64,000 nt of DNA from Pedobacter frigoris. Its GTDB lineage: Bacteria; Bacteroidota; Bacteroidia; Sphingobacteriales; Sphingobacteriaceae. The notes beneath the pieces were generated by a model. That model had not been told where the DNA came from. It did not search any database and saw only the letters and a list, made by a program, of their open reading frames with translations. The translations under genes and the position numbers were made by a program. Location of the stretch: contig NZ_SWBQ01000002.1 in the NCBI RefSeq assembly GCF_005116445.1, forward strand, positions 62,001 through 126,000. The letters run 5' to 3'. Shown here one piece after another: positions 34,047 to 42,677 of the stretch; the stretch's first letter is position 1; every line of letters starts with the position of its first letter.

Positions 34047-37000
34047 ATGACTAAAATGCGCTTTTTTATTTTACTGATTACTGTTGTGCTGGGTGCTTTA
34101 TTCTACACCCTCTTCGATCAGCTGCAGAAGGGTTTTTCGGATGTAGAGACGAGACTGGAAAACGGCACGATGGTGAACCTGAATGAGAAGAACCCGGGCA
34201 GTCTTATTAAGACATTGCTGATCAAAGGTTATTATTTTGAGGATAAAAAAGACATTGCACTCATTGAAAAAGCAGTGACAGAGGGCGCTAAATCCTTTAC
34301 TTCAATCGATAATATTGGGGAGCTGAATAAGCGCCGTTTTTTTGTTGAGGCAGATTATGCCTTCAGCAATGGTGGCCAGAATTTTAAAAAGCGCGTAAGT
34401 GATTCCCGGGCTTTACTGGGTTATACCGGGGATGATTCCCTGAGGTTCAAACAGGAAAGGAAGAACCCTCCTGCACTGGATGCTGCGACCGACCTGAAAA
34501 TGGGCAGCCATAGCATCAGCGGAAAGATCATCAACAGCAAGGAGCAACCGGTGTCGGGCGTACTGGTGAAACTGCAGATGATCCTGCCCCAAGACAGTGC
34601 TTATGCGGAAGATGAAGATGCTTATATGGAAGGCGACAGCCGGATCAAAAAAAGAAATTTAACAGCCTATGTGCGAACAGGAACAGACGGAGCATATGCT
34701 TTCCAAAACCTGCCGGACGACAAGGCTTTTTCGGTATTGCCCTTACAACCGGGATTCCAGTTTGGCAGGTCGCAGGGTGTACAGGAACTGAGCAGCGATG
34801 CCAATTTTACGTTTAAGCAAAGTCCACATACCATCAGGTTATTTTCTGCACGGGATTTTAAGATTCTTAAAAAGGAAAAATCACTGATTGTACGTACTCC
34901 TGAAGAATACAACAAATGGTTTGGCATTATTGTGCTCAGCTTTTTTGCGGGCTTCTTCCTGCTTCAGCTGTTGATGAACTTTAAATTTCCTCAGGCCGAC
35001 CAGCTGATCCTTCCGGTGGTGATGCTCATGACGGGATTGTCGTTCATCACCTTACTGAGTTTACAGGATCCATTGAGGGATCGTTTCCTCGCCCGCGATT
35101 CGCTGGTCTTTTTTGGAATGGGGATTTTGGGAATCGCCATCATGCTGTTCATCAATTTCCGGAAGCTGACTGTAGATTCACGTTTCTACCGGATGTTTGT
35201 GCTGAGGCCGCAAGTCAACGCCAAAGCAAATGGCTGGCAATGGGCAGCACTGGCGCTAGGCTTACTGGCATTGACGATTGTTTTCGGTAGCGGACCAGAG
35301 GGCAGCGGTGTTAAAGTGAACCTCTTCGGCGTACAGCCGAGTGAGATTGTTAAATATGGTATTATTTTATTTCTGGCAGGCTTCTTTGCTACCAATGAGC
35401 GCTTCATCACAGAATACAGAAGCTGGCAGAAACGCTGGTATTTCTTTTCATTTGCATTGATCGCCATGGGCATTGCGATCCTGATGTACCTGATGCTCGG
35501 CGATCTGGGTCCGGCAATGGTGGTGTGTTTTACTTTCATCATCCTGTTTTCGTTTTCGCGCGGGGATTTTATGATGATGCTGATCGCCATCCTGACCTAT
35601 ACCTTAACCGTATGGTTCCTGAACATCTGGATTGCCTCTTTGATTACGGTTGTGCTGGTGACCTTGATCATGTTTTTTAATAAAAAACAGACCAGTGAAT
35701 CGGCCATTATGGTGATCATGATCATCGCAGGATTTTTGCTGATAGACCAGATTCCCTACCTGGACAAGCTGATCCCCGGACCGGTGAACAGGCTGACGGA
35801 ACGGAAGTCGATCTGGCAGGATCCCTGGAACAATGAAGTTTACGGAGGAGACCAGGTAGCCAATGGCATCTGGGCCATGTCTAGCGGCGGCATCAGCGGA
35901 CAAGGTGTGGGTGAAGGTTTTGCCAAGACCATCCCTGAGGCGCATACCGACATGATCCTCCCTGCGATAGGCGAGGAATTTGGCTGGGCCGGTATTGTAG
36001 GCATTTTTATACTGTTCCTGGTCTTCCTGAACCGCGCGATTGTTATAGGCCGGCAATCGGGCACGCCATTCTTATTTTACCTCTGTGCCGGTATAGGGAT
36101 CAGTATGTTTGTGCAGTTCCTGCTCATTGCAGGAGGCTCAACTGGTGCATTGCCATTATCGGGGGTAGCTTTACCTTTTATCAGCTATGGGGGATCTTCG
36201 CTCGTAGCGAATATGCTGGCCGCAGGCATCCTGATGTCCGTATCACTGGTGAGGGGCTCCAAACTGCAAATGGAATTCATCACCAAACAGCAGGATAAAA
36301 ACCTGGTGCCGGCATTGTTGTCGGCCAGTGTAGCAGTAGTTTTGTTGACGGTGACGGTATCAAAATACATTGCCAATAATAAAAAATGGGTGGTACAGCC
36401 TTCCCTTGTGGCCGACCGCAGTGGTGTGAGGATGTTCAGCTATAACCCACGTATTGCCATATTGATGAATAAGCTGGAGGCCGGACAACTTTACGACCGG
36501 AAAGGCCGCCTCCTGGCGACCAGTAATCCGGATTTTGTAAGAAAACAAAAGAACACGTTACGGGCCTCCGGAGTAGATTACAACCTGGATTCAGCCGTAC
36601 ATAAACGTGTAGACAGGTATTATCCTTTTGAAGAGCAGGCTTTTTTCTGGACTGGAGATGCCAATACAGGGGTATTCAACGGAAGTACAAACGGTTACTT
36701 TGCGGAATATGAACACGCGGCTGAACTTAGGGGTTTCCACACACCAACGACTTCATTCAACACCAAAGCAAGTAAATACCAGGAAGACCGTTTCCTGCCA
36801 CGCGGTGTGAAAGAAATGACGGTAAGCAAAAGGGATTATTCTGCCCTTGCACCTTTGCTCCTTTCAGGCATCAACAGCAGTGATGTACAGGCTTTTAAGA
36901 AGCGCAACAGGGACGTAAAACTGACGATAGATGCAAGGTTACAGTCGACCATACAACATACGATGATGCAGGATGACTCCTTGAAGAAAAGCCGGGTATC

Positions 37001-38057
37001 GGTGGTGATCATGGAAGACAATACTGGAGATGTATTGACTTCCGCTGTTTATCCGCTTCCGCCGGTAAAGGACTGGGAACAACTGACCATGACCGCTGCT
37101 GAACAAAATAAACTTTCGGGCTGGATGACCACCAGTGACCTTGGCTTTACCTACGCTACACAACCGGGATCAACAGCGAAACTGGCGACGACGATGGCTT
37201 CCTTTAATAAACTGGGACTGGCCGCAGCAAAGCAAACCTACCCGGTATACATGAACGAAAGGATCAGGACAAAGGGCATTGAGCCGGATGAAACAGGTAT
37301 CATTACACTGGAAAAAGCAGTAGTGAAATCCAATAACGTCTATTTCATTAAACTGGCCAACCAGCAGCACCTGCAAGAGGAAATGGCCGATGTCTATTTG
37401 AAAACAGGTATGTTTTTAAGGGGTGTTGGCGGCTATTATTATGACCATCCTCAAAACAATGAGAAACAAGAAGAGAAATGGAAGGAGCTCTGGCGGCGGA
37501 CGGAGTTTAAGACTAAGCCTGCATATGATCCAGCCAGGATCAGGCGTACACGTGCGAAGGGCATTTCAGGCATGTCGTGGGGACAAGGCGAGCTGATTGC
37601 CAGTCCTGCTTCCGTAGCCAGGATGGTTTCTGGGATTGCAAACAAAGGAACAATCATCAACAACCGTTATGTATTGAAGATCAGTGATTCTGCGACTGCT
37701 GTAAATCCAGGCATCAAGTTGGCAAATGATCCGCATTATGCAGCACTCATGACAGATTACATGCTAAAGCAAAGTGCCGGAAAAACCTGGACATTGGGGA
37801 TTACCGTAGCGGGAAAAACAGGAACGCCGGAAAGGATCTGGAAGGGTGAACGTATAAATGATGGCTGGTATACTTTTTTTGTGCCGAAGCAAAGTGGGCC
37901 GGGGCACGTAGTGGTTTGTATCCGTATTGAAAAAACCAAGGGATCAAGTAAGGCGGTTTTATTGGCCGGACAACATGTGGTACCTGCCCTCTTAAAACTA
38001 GGGTATATTAAAGATTTTAAAACTGTGCTTGCAAAAGCCACTAAAACTGAAGAATGA
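34047..38057 (+). CDS. SEDS (RodA/FtsW)-class B penicillin-binding protein fusion
   Basis: A 1336-aa membrane protein that joins glycan polymerase and crosslinking enzyme. Residues 1-24 are a membrane helix. About 150-240 is a carboxypeptidase-regulatory-like beta domain (SISGKIINSKEQPVSGVLVKL). About 290-760 is a polytopic SEDS domain with FGVQPSEIVKYGIILFLAGFF, the family segment AHTDMILPAIGEEFGWAG (near 632) and LPFISYGGSS (near 708). The remainder is a transpeptidase with S1042-T-A-K1045, S1095-N-N1097 and K1257-T-G1259, spaced as in class B PBPs. It polymerises lipid II and crosslinks it in one chain. It overlaps the FHA gene by 4 bases. Confidence 0.93.
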   Translation: MTKMRFFILLITVVLGALFYTLFDQLQKGFSDVETRLENGTMVNLNEKNPGSLIKTLLIKGYYFEDKKDIALIEKAVTEGAKSFTSIDNIGELNKRRFFVEADYAFSNGGQNFKKRVSDSRALLGYTGDDSLRFKQERKNPPALDAATDLKMGSHSISGKIINSKEQPVSGVLVKLQMILPQDSAYAEDEDAYMEGDSRIKKRNLTAYVRTGTDGAYAFQNLPDDKAFSVLPLQPGFQFGRSQGVQELSSDANFTFKQSPHTIRLFSARDFKILKKEKSLIVRTPEEYNKWFGIIVLSFFAGFFLLQLLMNFKFPQADQLILPVVMLMTGLSFITLLSLQDPLRDRFLARDSLVFFGMGILGIAIMLFINFRKLTVDSRFYRMFVLRPQVNAKANGWQWAALALGLLALTIVFGSGPEGSGVKVNLFGVQPSEIVKYGIILFLAGFFATNERFITEYRSWQKRWYFFSFALIAMGIAILMYLMLGDLGPAMVVCFTFIILFSFSRGDFMMMLIAILTYTLTVWFLNIWIASLITVVLVTLIMFFNKKQTSESAIMVIMIIAGFLLIDQIPYLDKLIPGPVNRLTERKSIWQDPWNNEVYGGDQVANGIWAMSSGGISGQGVGEGFAKTIPEAHTDMILPAIGEEFGWAGIVGIFILFLVFLNRAIVIGRQSGTPFLFYLCAGIGISMFVQFLLIAGGSTGALPLSGVALPFISYGGSSLVANMLAAGILMSVSLVRGSKLQMEFITKQQDKNLVPALLSASVAVVLLTVTVSKYIANNKKWVVQPSLVADRSGVRMFSYNPRIAILMNKLEAGQLYDRKGRLLATSNPDFVRKQKNTLRASGVDYNLDSAVHKRVDRYYPFEEQAFFWTGDANTGVFNGSTNGYFAEYEHAAELRGFHTPTTSFNTKASKYQEDRFLPRGVKEMTVSKRDYSALAPLLLSGINSSDVQAFKKRNRDVKLTIDARLQSTIQHTMMQDDSLKKSRVSVVIMEDNTGDVLTSAVYPLPPVKDWEQLTMTAAEQNKLSGWMTTSDLGFTYATQPGSTAKLATTMASFNKLGLAAAKQTYPVYMNERIRTKGIEPDETGIITLEKAVVKSNNVYFIKLANQQHLQEEMADVYLKTGMFLRGVGGYYYDHPQNNEKQEEKWKELWRRTEFKTKPAYDPARIRRTRAKGISGMSWGQGELIASPASVARMVSGIANKGTIINNRYVLKISDSATAVNPGIKLANDPHYAALMTDYMLKQSAGKTWTLGITVAGKTGTPERIWKGERINDGWYTFFVPKQSGPGHVVVCIRIEKTKGSSKAVLLAGQHVVPALLKLGYIKDFKTVLAKATKTEE

Positions 38058-38848
38058 TGTTTAATTTATTTAATAAAAACACCCCCGAAAAACCTCAGGA
38101 TGTAAAAGCCATCAGGGAAGCCCTGATTGTTTTCATCAAGCAGGAAATGCAGAAAATGGAAGGTGGTGAAGGAAAACACATTAAAGGATTTCAACTCTTC
38201 ATCGCTTGTCCGCCGGTAGAACGCTACATGTATGAATCAGCAGTCTTCATGGAAGAGGAAGGCAGGTTTAAAAATGAACTGCAGCGCATCGCGGATGATT
38301 TTGCCATTGACCTGCCGGAGAACTGGAAAATGGAGATCTTATTTGCGGATGAGTTGCCTCCGGAAGCGATTAAAGTACCTCAGCTGGATGCTGCGCTTTA
38401 CATCAAAACACCCGAGCATGCGGTAGTTCAGAAATCAGGGACTGCTTACATCAGGGTATTGAACGGGGAAGCTGAACAGCCGGAATATACACTTTCATCC
38501 TCGTCGGGAAGGGTGAATATAGGCAGAGAACGGCACGCCAAAGACGGTGAAGGTTTCATCAGGGAAAACAACATCGCTTTTCCCAGTGAAAGTACTAATG
38601 AGGGTAATAAATACATCAGCAGGCAACATGCGCATATAGAGTGGAACAATGACGCCGGTTCTTTTATGCTCTTTGCAGATGACGGAGGTGTGCCCCCACG
38701 CAACAAGGTGAAGATCAGGTCTGTGGGCGACCATAACCCGGTGAAGCTTACCTTTACCGAACTGGGCCATGCCCTGCAGGAAGGTGATCAGATCATCCTG
38801 GGAGAATCAGCTGTACTGGTGTTCAGCTATACCAAAGATCAACACTAA
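38054..38848 (+). CDS. FHA-domain protein (FhaA-like)
   Basis: A 264-aa cytoplasmic protein. The first 110 residues are a helical/beta domain (VKAIREALIVFIKQEMQKMEGGEGK...) that occupies the place of the N-terminal domain of actinobacterial FhaA; homology to it is not certain. The C-terminal FHA domain shows VNIGRERHAKDGEGFIRENNIAFPSES and YISRQHAHIEW (the GR and SRxH phosphothreonine-binding residues) and ends in GDQIILGESAVLVFSY. It should bind phosphothreonine on kinases or their targets. The start overlaps the SEDS-PBP stop (ATGATG...), so it is translationally coupled. Confidence 0.9.
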   Translation: MMFNLFNKNTPEKPQDVKAIREALIVFIKQEMQKMEGGEGKHIKGFQLFIACPPVERYMYESAVFMEEEGRFKNELQRIADDFAIDLPENWKMEILFADELPPEAIKVPQLDAALYIKTPEHAVVQKSGTAYIRVLNGEAEQPEYTLSSSSGRVNIGRERHAKDGEGFIRENNIAFPSESTNEGNKYISRQHAHIEWNNDAGSFMLFADDGGVPPRNKVKIRSVGDHNPVKLTFTELGHALQEGDQIILGESAVLVFSYTKDQH

Positions 38849-38887
38849 ATTTGCATTTCATTGAAAATTGAATTATAATAAACGACA

Positions 38888-40165
38888 ATGGCTAAAGTAT
38901 TTACAATAACAGAAGGACTGGAGAACATGGGTGCGCTGAGCACCGGCGGGCAAGGCTCTGTTTATAAGGGCAAAAGGATGGGCGCCATTCTTTCTGCCGT
39001 AAAGCTCTTGCCTACGCCCATACATGCTGAAAATGCGGAGGACAAGAATTTCCGGGACTTTCAGAACGAGGTAGAAAAGCTCAAGAAAGTGAATGAGCAA
39101 CCTTGTCCGAACGTGGTGAAAATCCTGAATTCAGGCTTGACGGAAAGTGGCTCTCTTCCATTTATTGAAATGGAATACATAGAAGGACCTGACCTGGAAG
39201 ATTTATTGAAACCACCGCATCCACCGGTATTTACCATACGTGAAGCCATTAAATTGGCGGATCACCTTGCGAATGCCCTATCTCATTGCCATAAAGTGGG
39301 TGTGAAACATGGTGACATCAAAAGCAATAACGTAAAGTACAATAAAGATACAGGAAATTATGTGCTGCTAGACTTTGGTCTGGCAGTGATGTCGGATGAA
39401 CAGCGCAGATCCAGTTTACGCCATGCCGGTGCAGTAGAGTTTATGGCGCCGGAGCAGCACAATGGGGAGATGATTTTCCAATCGGACATTTACAGCTATG
39501 GCATCATTCTTTATGAACTGCTGGCAGGTTCTGTGCCTTTCCCTTTGATCAATAAAACGGAGACCTCACGTAATATGGTGATGTTGTCTCATATTGAAAA
39601 GCAATTGCCCGATGTGATAGAACTCCGCAGCAACCACCTTCCGGTAAACTGGGATGAGGACAAAAGGACACGGGAGATGAAAGTCCCTACCTGGCTCCTG
39701 CTCATCCTTTCTAAATGCCTGGAGAAAAATCCGGAACATAGGTTTGCCAATGGGATGGAACTGTACGAAGCGATCTGCAGCAACAATGAAGGGATGCTGA
39801 GCAATGAGGAGGTAGCCCTTGCTGTGAATGATCTGCAAAATGAAAATGAGAAGCTGCGCAACCAGCTGAACAATTATAAACGGCTGGCAAAACCGAAGAT
39901 TTTGGCAGTAGCAGGAGTTCTACTATTCGCTATACTGGCATTATTTGCCATTAATTCTACATTTGATAAGAAAGGCGAGACAGGAAGCGTTAAGGATAGC
40001 ATTGCCGATAGCATAAGGGCCGATAGCCTCAAAACCGTAGCACAACCTATACAGCCTCAAAACAATCCGGATAATAGCGAAACCGACCAGGGTAAAAAGG
40101 ACAAAGAGAAAAAAAAAAACAAAAAAACAAAAGACGGATTAGTTGATGATGTACCGTATTTTTAA
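38888..40165 (+). CDS. Transmembrane Ser/Thr protein kinase 1 (PknA/PknB-like)
   Basis: A 425-aa protein. Residues 1 to about 300 form a eukaryotic-type kinase: glycine loop TGGQGSVYKG, ATP lysine in SAVKLL, catalytic loop H141-G-D143-I-K-S-N-N, D162-F-G, and MAPEQ. The catalytic loop has Gly instead of Arg before the Asp (non-RD type), so activity may not depend on activation-loop phosphorylation. A coiled segment (NDLQNENEKLRNQLNNYKRL) precedes one membrane helix (about 337-357). The outer tail is short and Lys-rich, and contains a run of 11 A at 40109-40119. No PASTA repeats are present. It acts with the PP2C and FHA proteins upstream. Confidence 0.93.
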   Translation: MAKVFTITEGLENMGALSTGGQGSVYKGKRMGAILSAVKLLPTPIHAENAEDKNFRDFQNEVEKLKKVNEQPCPNVVKILNSGLTESGSLPFIEMEYIEGPDLEDLLKPPHPPVFTIREAIKLADHLANALSHCHKVGVKHGDIKSNNVKYNKDTGNYVLLDFGLAVMSDEQRRSSLRHAGAVEFMAPEQHNGEMIFQSDIYSYGIILYELLAGSVPFPLINKTETSRNMVMLSHIEKQLPDVIELRSNHLPVNWDEDKRTREMKVPTWLLLILSKCLEKNPEHRFANGMELYEAICSNNEGMLSNEEVALAVNDLQNENEKLRNQLNNYKRLAKPKILAVAGVLLFAILALFAINSTFDKKGETGSVKDSIADSIRADSLKTVAQPIQPQNNPDNSETDQGKKDKEKKKNKKTKDGLVDDVPYF

Positions 40166-40187
40166 ACAATAATTTTAACAACACATT

Positions 40188-41711
40188 ATGAGCAAAGTAT
40201 TTACCATAACAGAAGGATTAGAAAACATGGGTGCATTGCGTACCGGTGGACAAGGCTCTGTTTACAAAGGTAAGCGAATGGGGGCAATCATCACGGCGGT
40301 TAAAATTCTGCCTACTCCAATTCACACAGAAAATACGGAGGATAGAAGCTTCAGGAATTTCAAGAATGAGGTGGAGAAATTGAAAAAGGTAAATGAAATA
40401 CCTAATCCTAATGTAGTTAAAATACTCAATTCCGGACTTACTGAAAGTGGTTCATTTCCCTTCATTGAAATGCAGTACATTGAAGGCCCTGACCTGGAAG
40501 AGTTGCTGAAAGAACCTCATGCACCTATTTTCACGATCCGGGAAACCATTAAGCTGGCAGATCAACTGGCCAATGCCCTGGCACATTGCCATAGGGTTGG
40601 TGTGAAGCATGGTGACATCAAAAGCAACAATGTAAAGTTCAATACCGATACGGGAAACTATATTCTGCTGGATTTTGGTCTGGCCATCATGTCTGACGAG
40701 CAGCGACGTAGCAGTGTGAGACATGCCGGAGCAGTTGAATTTATGGCTCCCGAGCAACACGATGGAGAGATGTTTTTCCAGACTGACGTGTACAGCTATG
40801 GTGTAATCCTTTATGAATTGCTCGCCGGAATAGTACCTTTTCCACTCAACAATAAGGGTGAAACCTCGAGAAATCAAGTGATGCTCGCACACATGGAAAA
40901 ACCAGTGCCCGATCTGCTGGTACAGCGCAGGAACCATTTGCCTGAAAACTGGCCGGATACCATTAAAGCCAGGGAGATGAATGTGCCCTCATGGTTATTA
41001 CGCATCATTGAAAAATGTCTGGAGAAAGACCCTGAAAAACGCTTTGCAAACGGACAAGAACTGCAGGAAGCATTTACGCACCATAGTACGGAACAGATAC
41101 AGGCTGTTCCTGTAGCCGCAGCTGTGCAGCAAGTGGTACCTGAGCCTCAGGCGAACCCCGACACCATAGCCGTTGCAAAACCCTTGTTCTACGTAATGGT
41201 GCTTTGCCTGGTAGCGCTGGCGATGTTTGCAGTTTACTCGGCATTCCTGAACAATGCCGACCGGAAGCAGATCGTTTATGCAGATACACCAGCGGTAAGC
41301 CATCAGGATACTACTGCTGTTGTGGAAAATAATATCCCATTAGACACTACTACAATAAAACCCATCATCGTAGATACCGCAGTACAGCAAACAAATGTGG
41401 ACAGTCTGCAGAAAGAATTTGAGCGCCAGATCGGCACAGCAGATAAGCCGGTGATACCTGTGCAGAAGCCAACCGCCGATCCGGTTGTGTTCAGTGATGG
41501 AAAAAAATACCAGCTTCCGAAGGGGACATTGAACTTCTATGAAATCCCCGATGCCTCTGCCCCTAAAAAATCTATTTTTGGCCTATGGACAAATGCCAAG
41601 TTTAAGCAGGTAGATGAGCAGAATGGTTTTATATACGTGACGCATACCAATAATGATGGGGAAATAACCAAAGGATGGTTAAAAATAGCAGACCTGAAAG
41701 AAGTCCAGTAA
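40188..41711 (+). CDS. Transmembrane Ser/Thr protein kinase 2 with extracytoplasmic SH3-like domain
   Basis: A 507-aa protein. Its kinase domain is nearly a copy of the gene before it (first 18 residues almost identical, same HGDIKSNN non-RD loop, DFG and MAPEQ). It differs after the kinase: a Gln/Val/Pro-rich linker, a membrane helix (about 332-354, LFYVMVLCLVALAMFAVYSAF), a Thr/Asp-rich outer stalk, and a C-terminal domain of about 75 residues (KYQLPKGTLNFYEIPDASA...GFIYVTHTNNDGEITKGWLKIADL) with the look of a bacterial SH3 domain. Such domains bind peptidoglycan peptides, so this kinase could sense cell-wall state. It follows kinase 1 by 22 bases. Confidence 0.92.
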   Translation: MSKVFTITEGLENMGALRTGGQGSVYKGKRMGAIITAVKILPTPIHTENTEDRSFRNFKNEVEKLKKVNEIPNPNVVKILNSGLTESGSFPFIEMQYIEGPDLEELLKEPHAPIFTIRETIKLADQLANALAHCHRVGVKHGDIKSNNVKFNTDTGNYILLDFGLAIMSDEQRRSSVRHAGAVEFMAPEQHDGEMFFQTDVYSYGVILYELLAGIVPFPLNNKGETSRNQVMLAHMEKPVPDLLVQRRNHLPENWPDTIKAREMNVPSWLLRIIEKCLEKDPEKRFANGQELQEAFTHHSTEQIQAVPVAAAVQQVVPEPQANPDTIAVAKPLFYVMVLCLVALAMFAVYSAFLNNADRKQIVYADTPAVSHQDTTAVVENNIPLDTTTIKPIIVDTAVQQTNVDSLQKEFERQIGTADKPVIPVQKPTADPVVFSDGKKYQLPKGTLNFYEIPDASAPKKSIFGLWTNAKFKQVDEQNGFIYVTHTNNDGEITKGWLKIADLKEVQ

Positions 41712-41726
41712 AACCTGTTGAATGTA

Positions 41727-42599
41727 ATGAAAATTGCTCTTGATCGTCGTTTCCCTTTACTGAACACGGGTCGTGAAAAGACCTTGTTTATTCTGATGTG
41801 TGCGATTTTCAGCTTTTTCTTCATCTACACATTCGTACCATTTAATTTCAACACCTGGTATGATATGGACAGAATGTCGCTATTAAATATCATTATAGCA
41901 TTTTCTCTTTCTGCAGGATTAACACTTGTGTTTACACAATTTTGTCTCCGAAAGTGGTTTCACCTGAACGTATTTAGCTGTGGCCAGTATTTCTTGTGGT
42001 TCATAGGTGAAATTATGTTTCTTTCTGTGATCACAACTTTTATCGACTGGCTCCTCAATAATCATCCTGCCATTTCTGTAGATTATTACCTGCTGACCTT
42101 CAAGTACACATTACTGATTGCCATCATTCCTTATGTGCTTGGTTTACTGATCTTATTTGCTGCACAACAGTACCAACTGGCGAGCAGCCTTTCGATGAAG
42201 ATCAAAGCAAACGTTTCTTCCCTTGAGGCATTACCTATCGAAGATGAAAAAGGGAAACTGATCCTCAGCCTTCAGCCACAGAACATTCTTTTTTTCAAAT
42301 CAGAAGACAATTACGTAGATGTTTATTACCTCATCGGCAATACGGTAAAAAGAGAGCTGATACGGACTACACTCAAGAAGATAGAAGAAAAATGTCAACA
42401 TCATGATTTGATCCGAATACACCGATCATATACCATTAATGCAAGGAACATCTCCACTTCAAAAAAGACAGTAAAAGGATATATCCTGCAATTCGACCAT
42501 ATCCCTGAATTGGAAATTCCTGTCTCTGCTTCTCATCAAAAACAGTTTGAGCAATACCTGAGCAACCAAGCTCAGTCCATTCACCCCATTATAGACTAG
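41727..42599 (+). CDS. Membrane-anchored LytTR-family DNA-binding regulator
   Basis: A protein of about 290 aa. The frame opens with TTG at 41718, but ATG 41727 (MKIALDRRFPLL) is a better start. The N-terminal half has four hydrophobic helices (FILMCAIFSFFFIYTFV, LLNIIIAFSLSAGLTLVF, FIGEIMFLSVITTFIDWLL, YTLLIAIIPYVLGLLILF). The C-terminal half is a LytTR domain (ILFFKSEDNYVDVYY, RTTLKKIEEKCQHHDLIRIHRSYTIN, LEIPVSASHQKQFEQYL). It has no receiver domain, so it is a membrane-tethered regulator. It starts 15 bases after kinase 2 and may be part of the same operon, possibly phospho-controlled. Confidence 0.88.
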   Translation: MKIALDRRFPLLNTGREKTLFILMCAIFSFFFIYTFVPFNFNTWYDMDRMSLLNIIIAFSLSAGLTLVFTQFCLRKWFHLNVFSCGQYFLWFIGEIMFLSVITTFIDWLLNNHPAISVDYYLLTFKYTLLIAIIPYVLGLLILFAAQQYQLASSLSMKIKANVSSLEALPIEDEKGKLILSLQPQNILFFKSEDNYVDVYYLIGNTVKRELIRTTLKKIEEKCQHHDLIRIHRSYTINARNISTSKKTVKGYILQFDHIPELEIPVSASHQKQFEQYLSNQAQSIHPIID

Positions 42600-42677
42600 T
42601 TTCGTCCCAAACACCCTTTTTTCAATGGATGCCAGGCTTTTTGCAATCTATATTGCATTAACCAAATAAAACCATAC

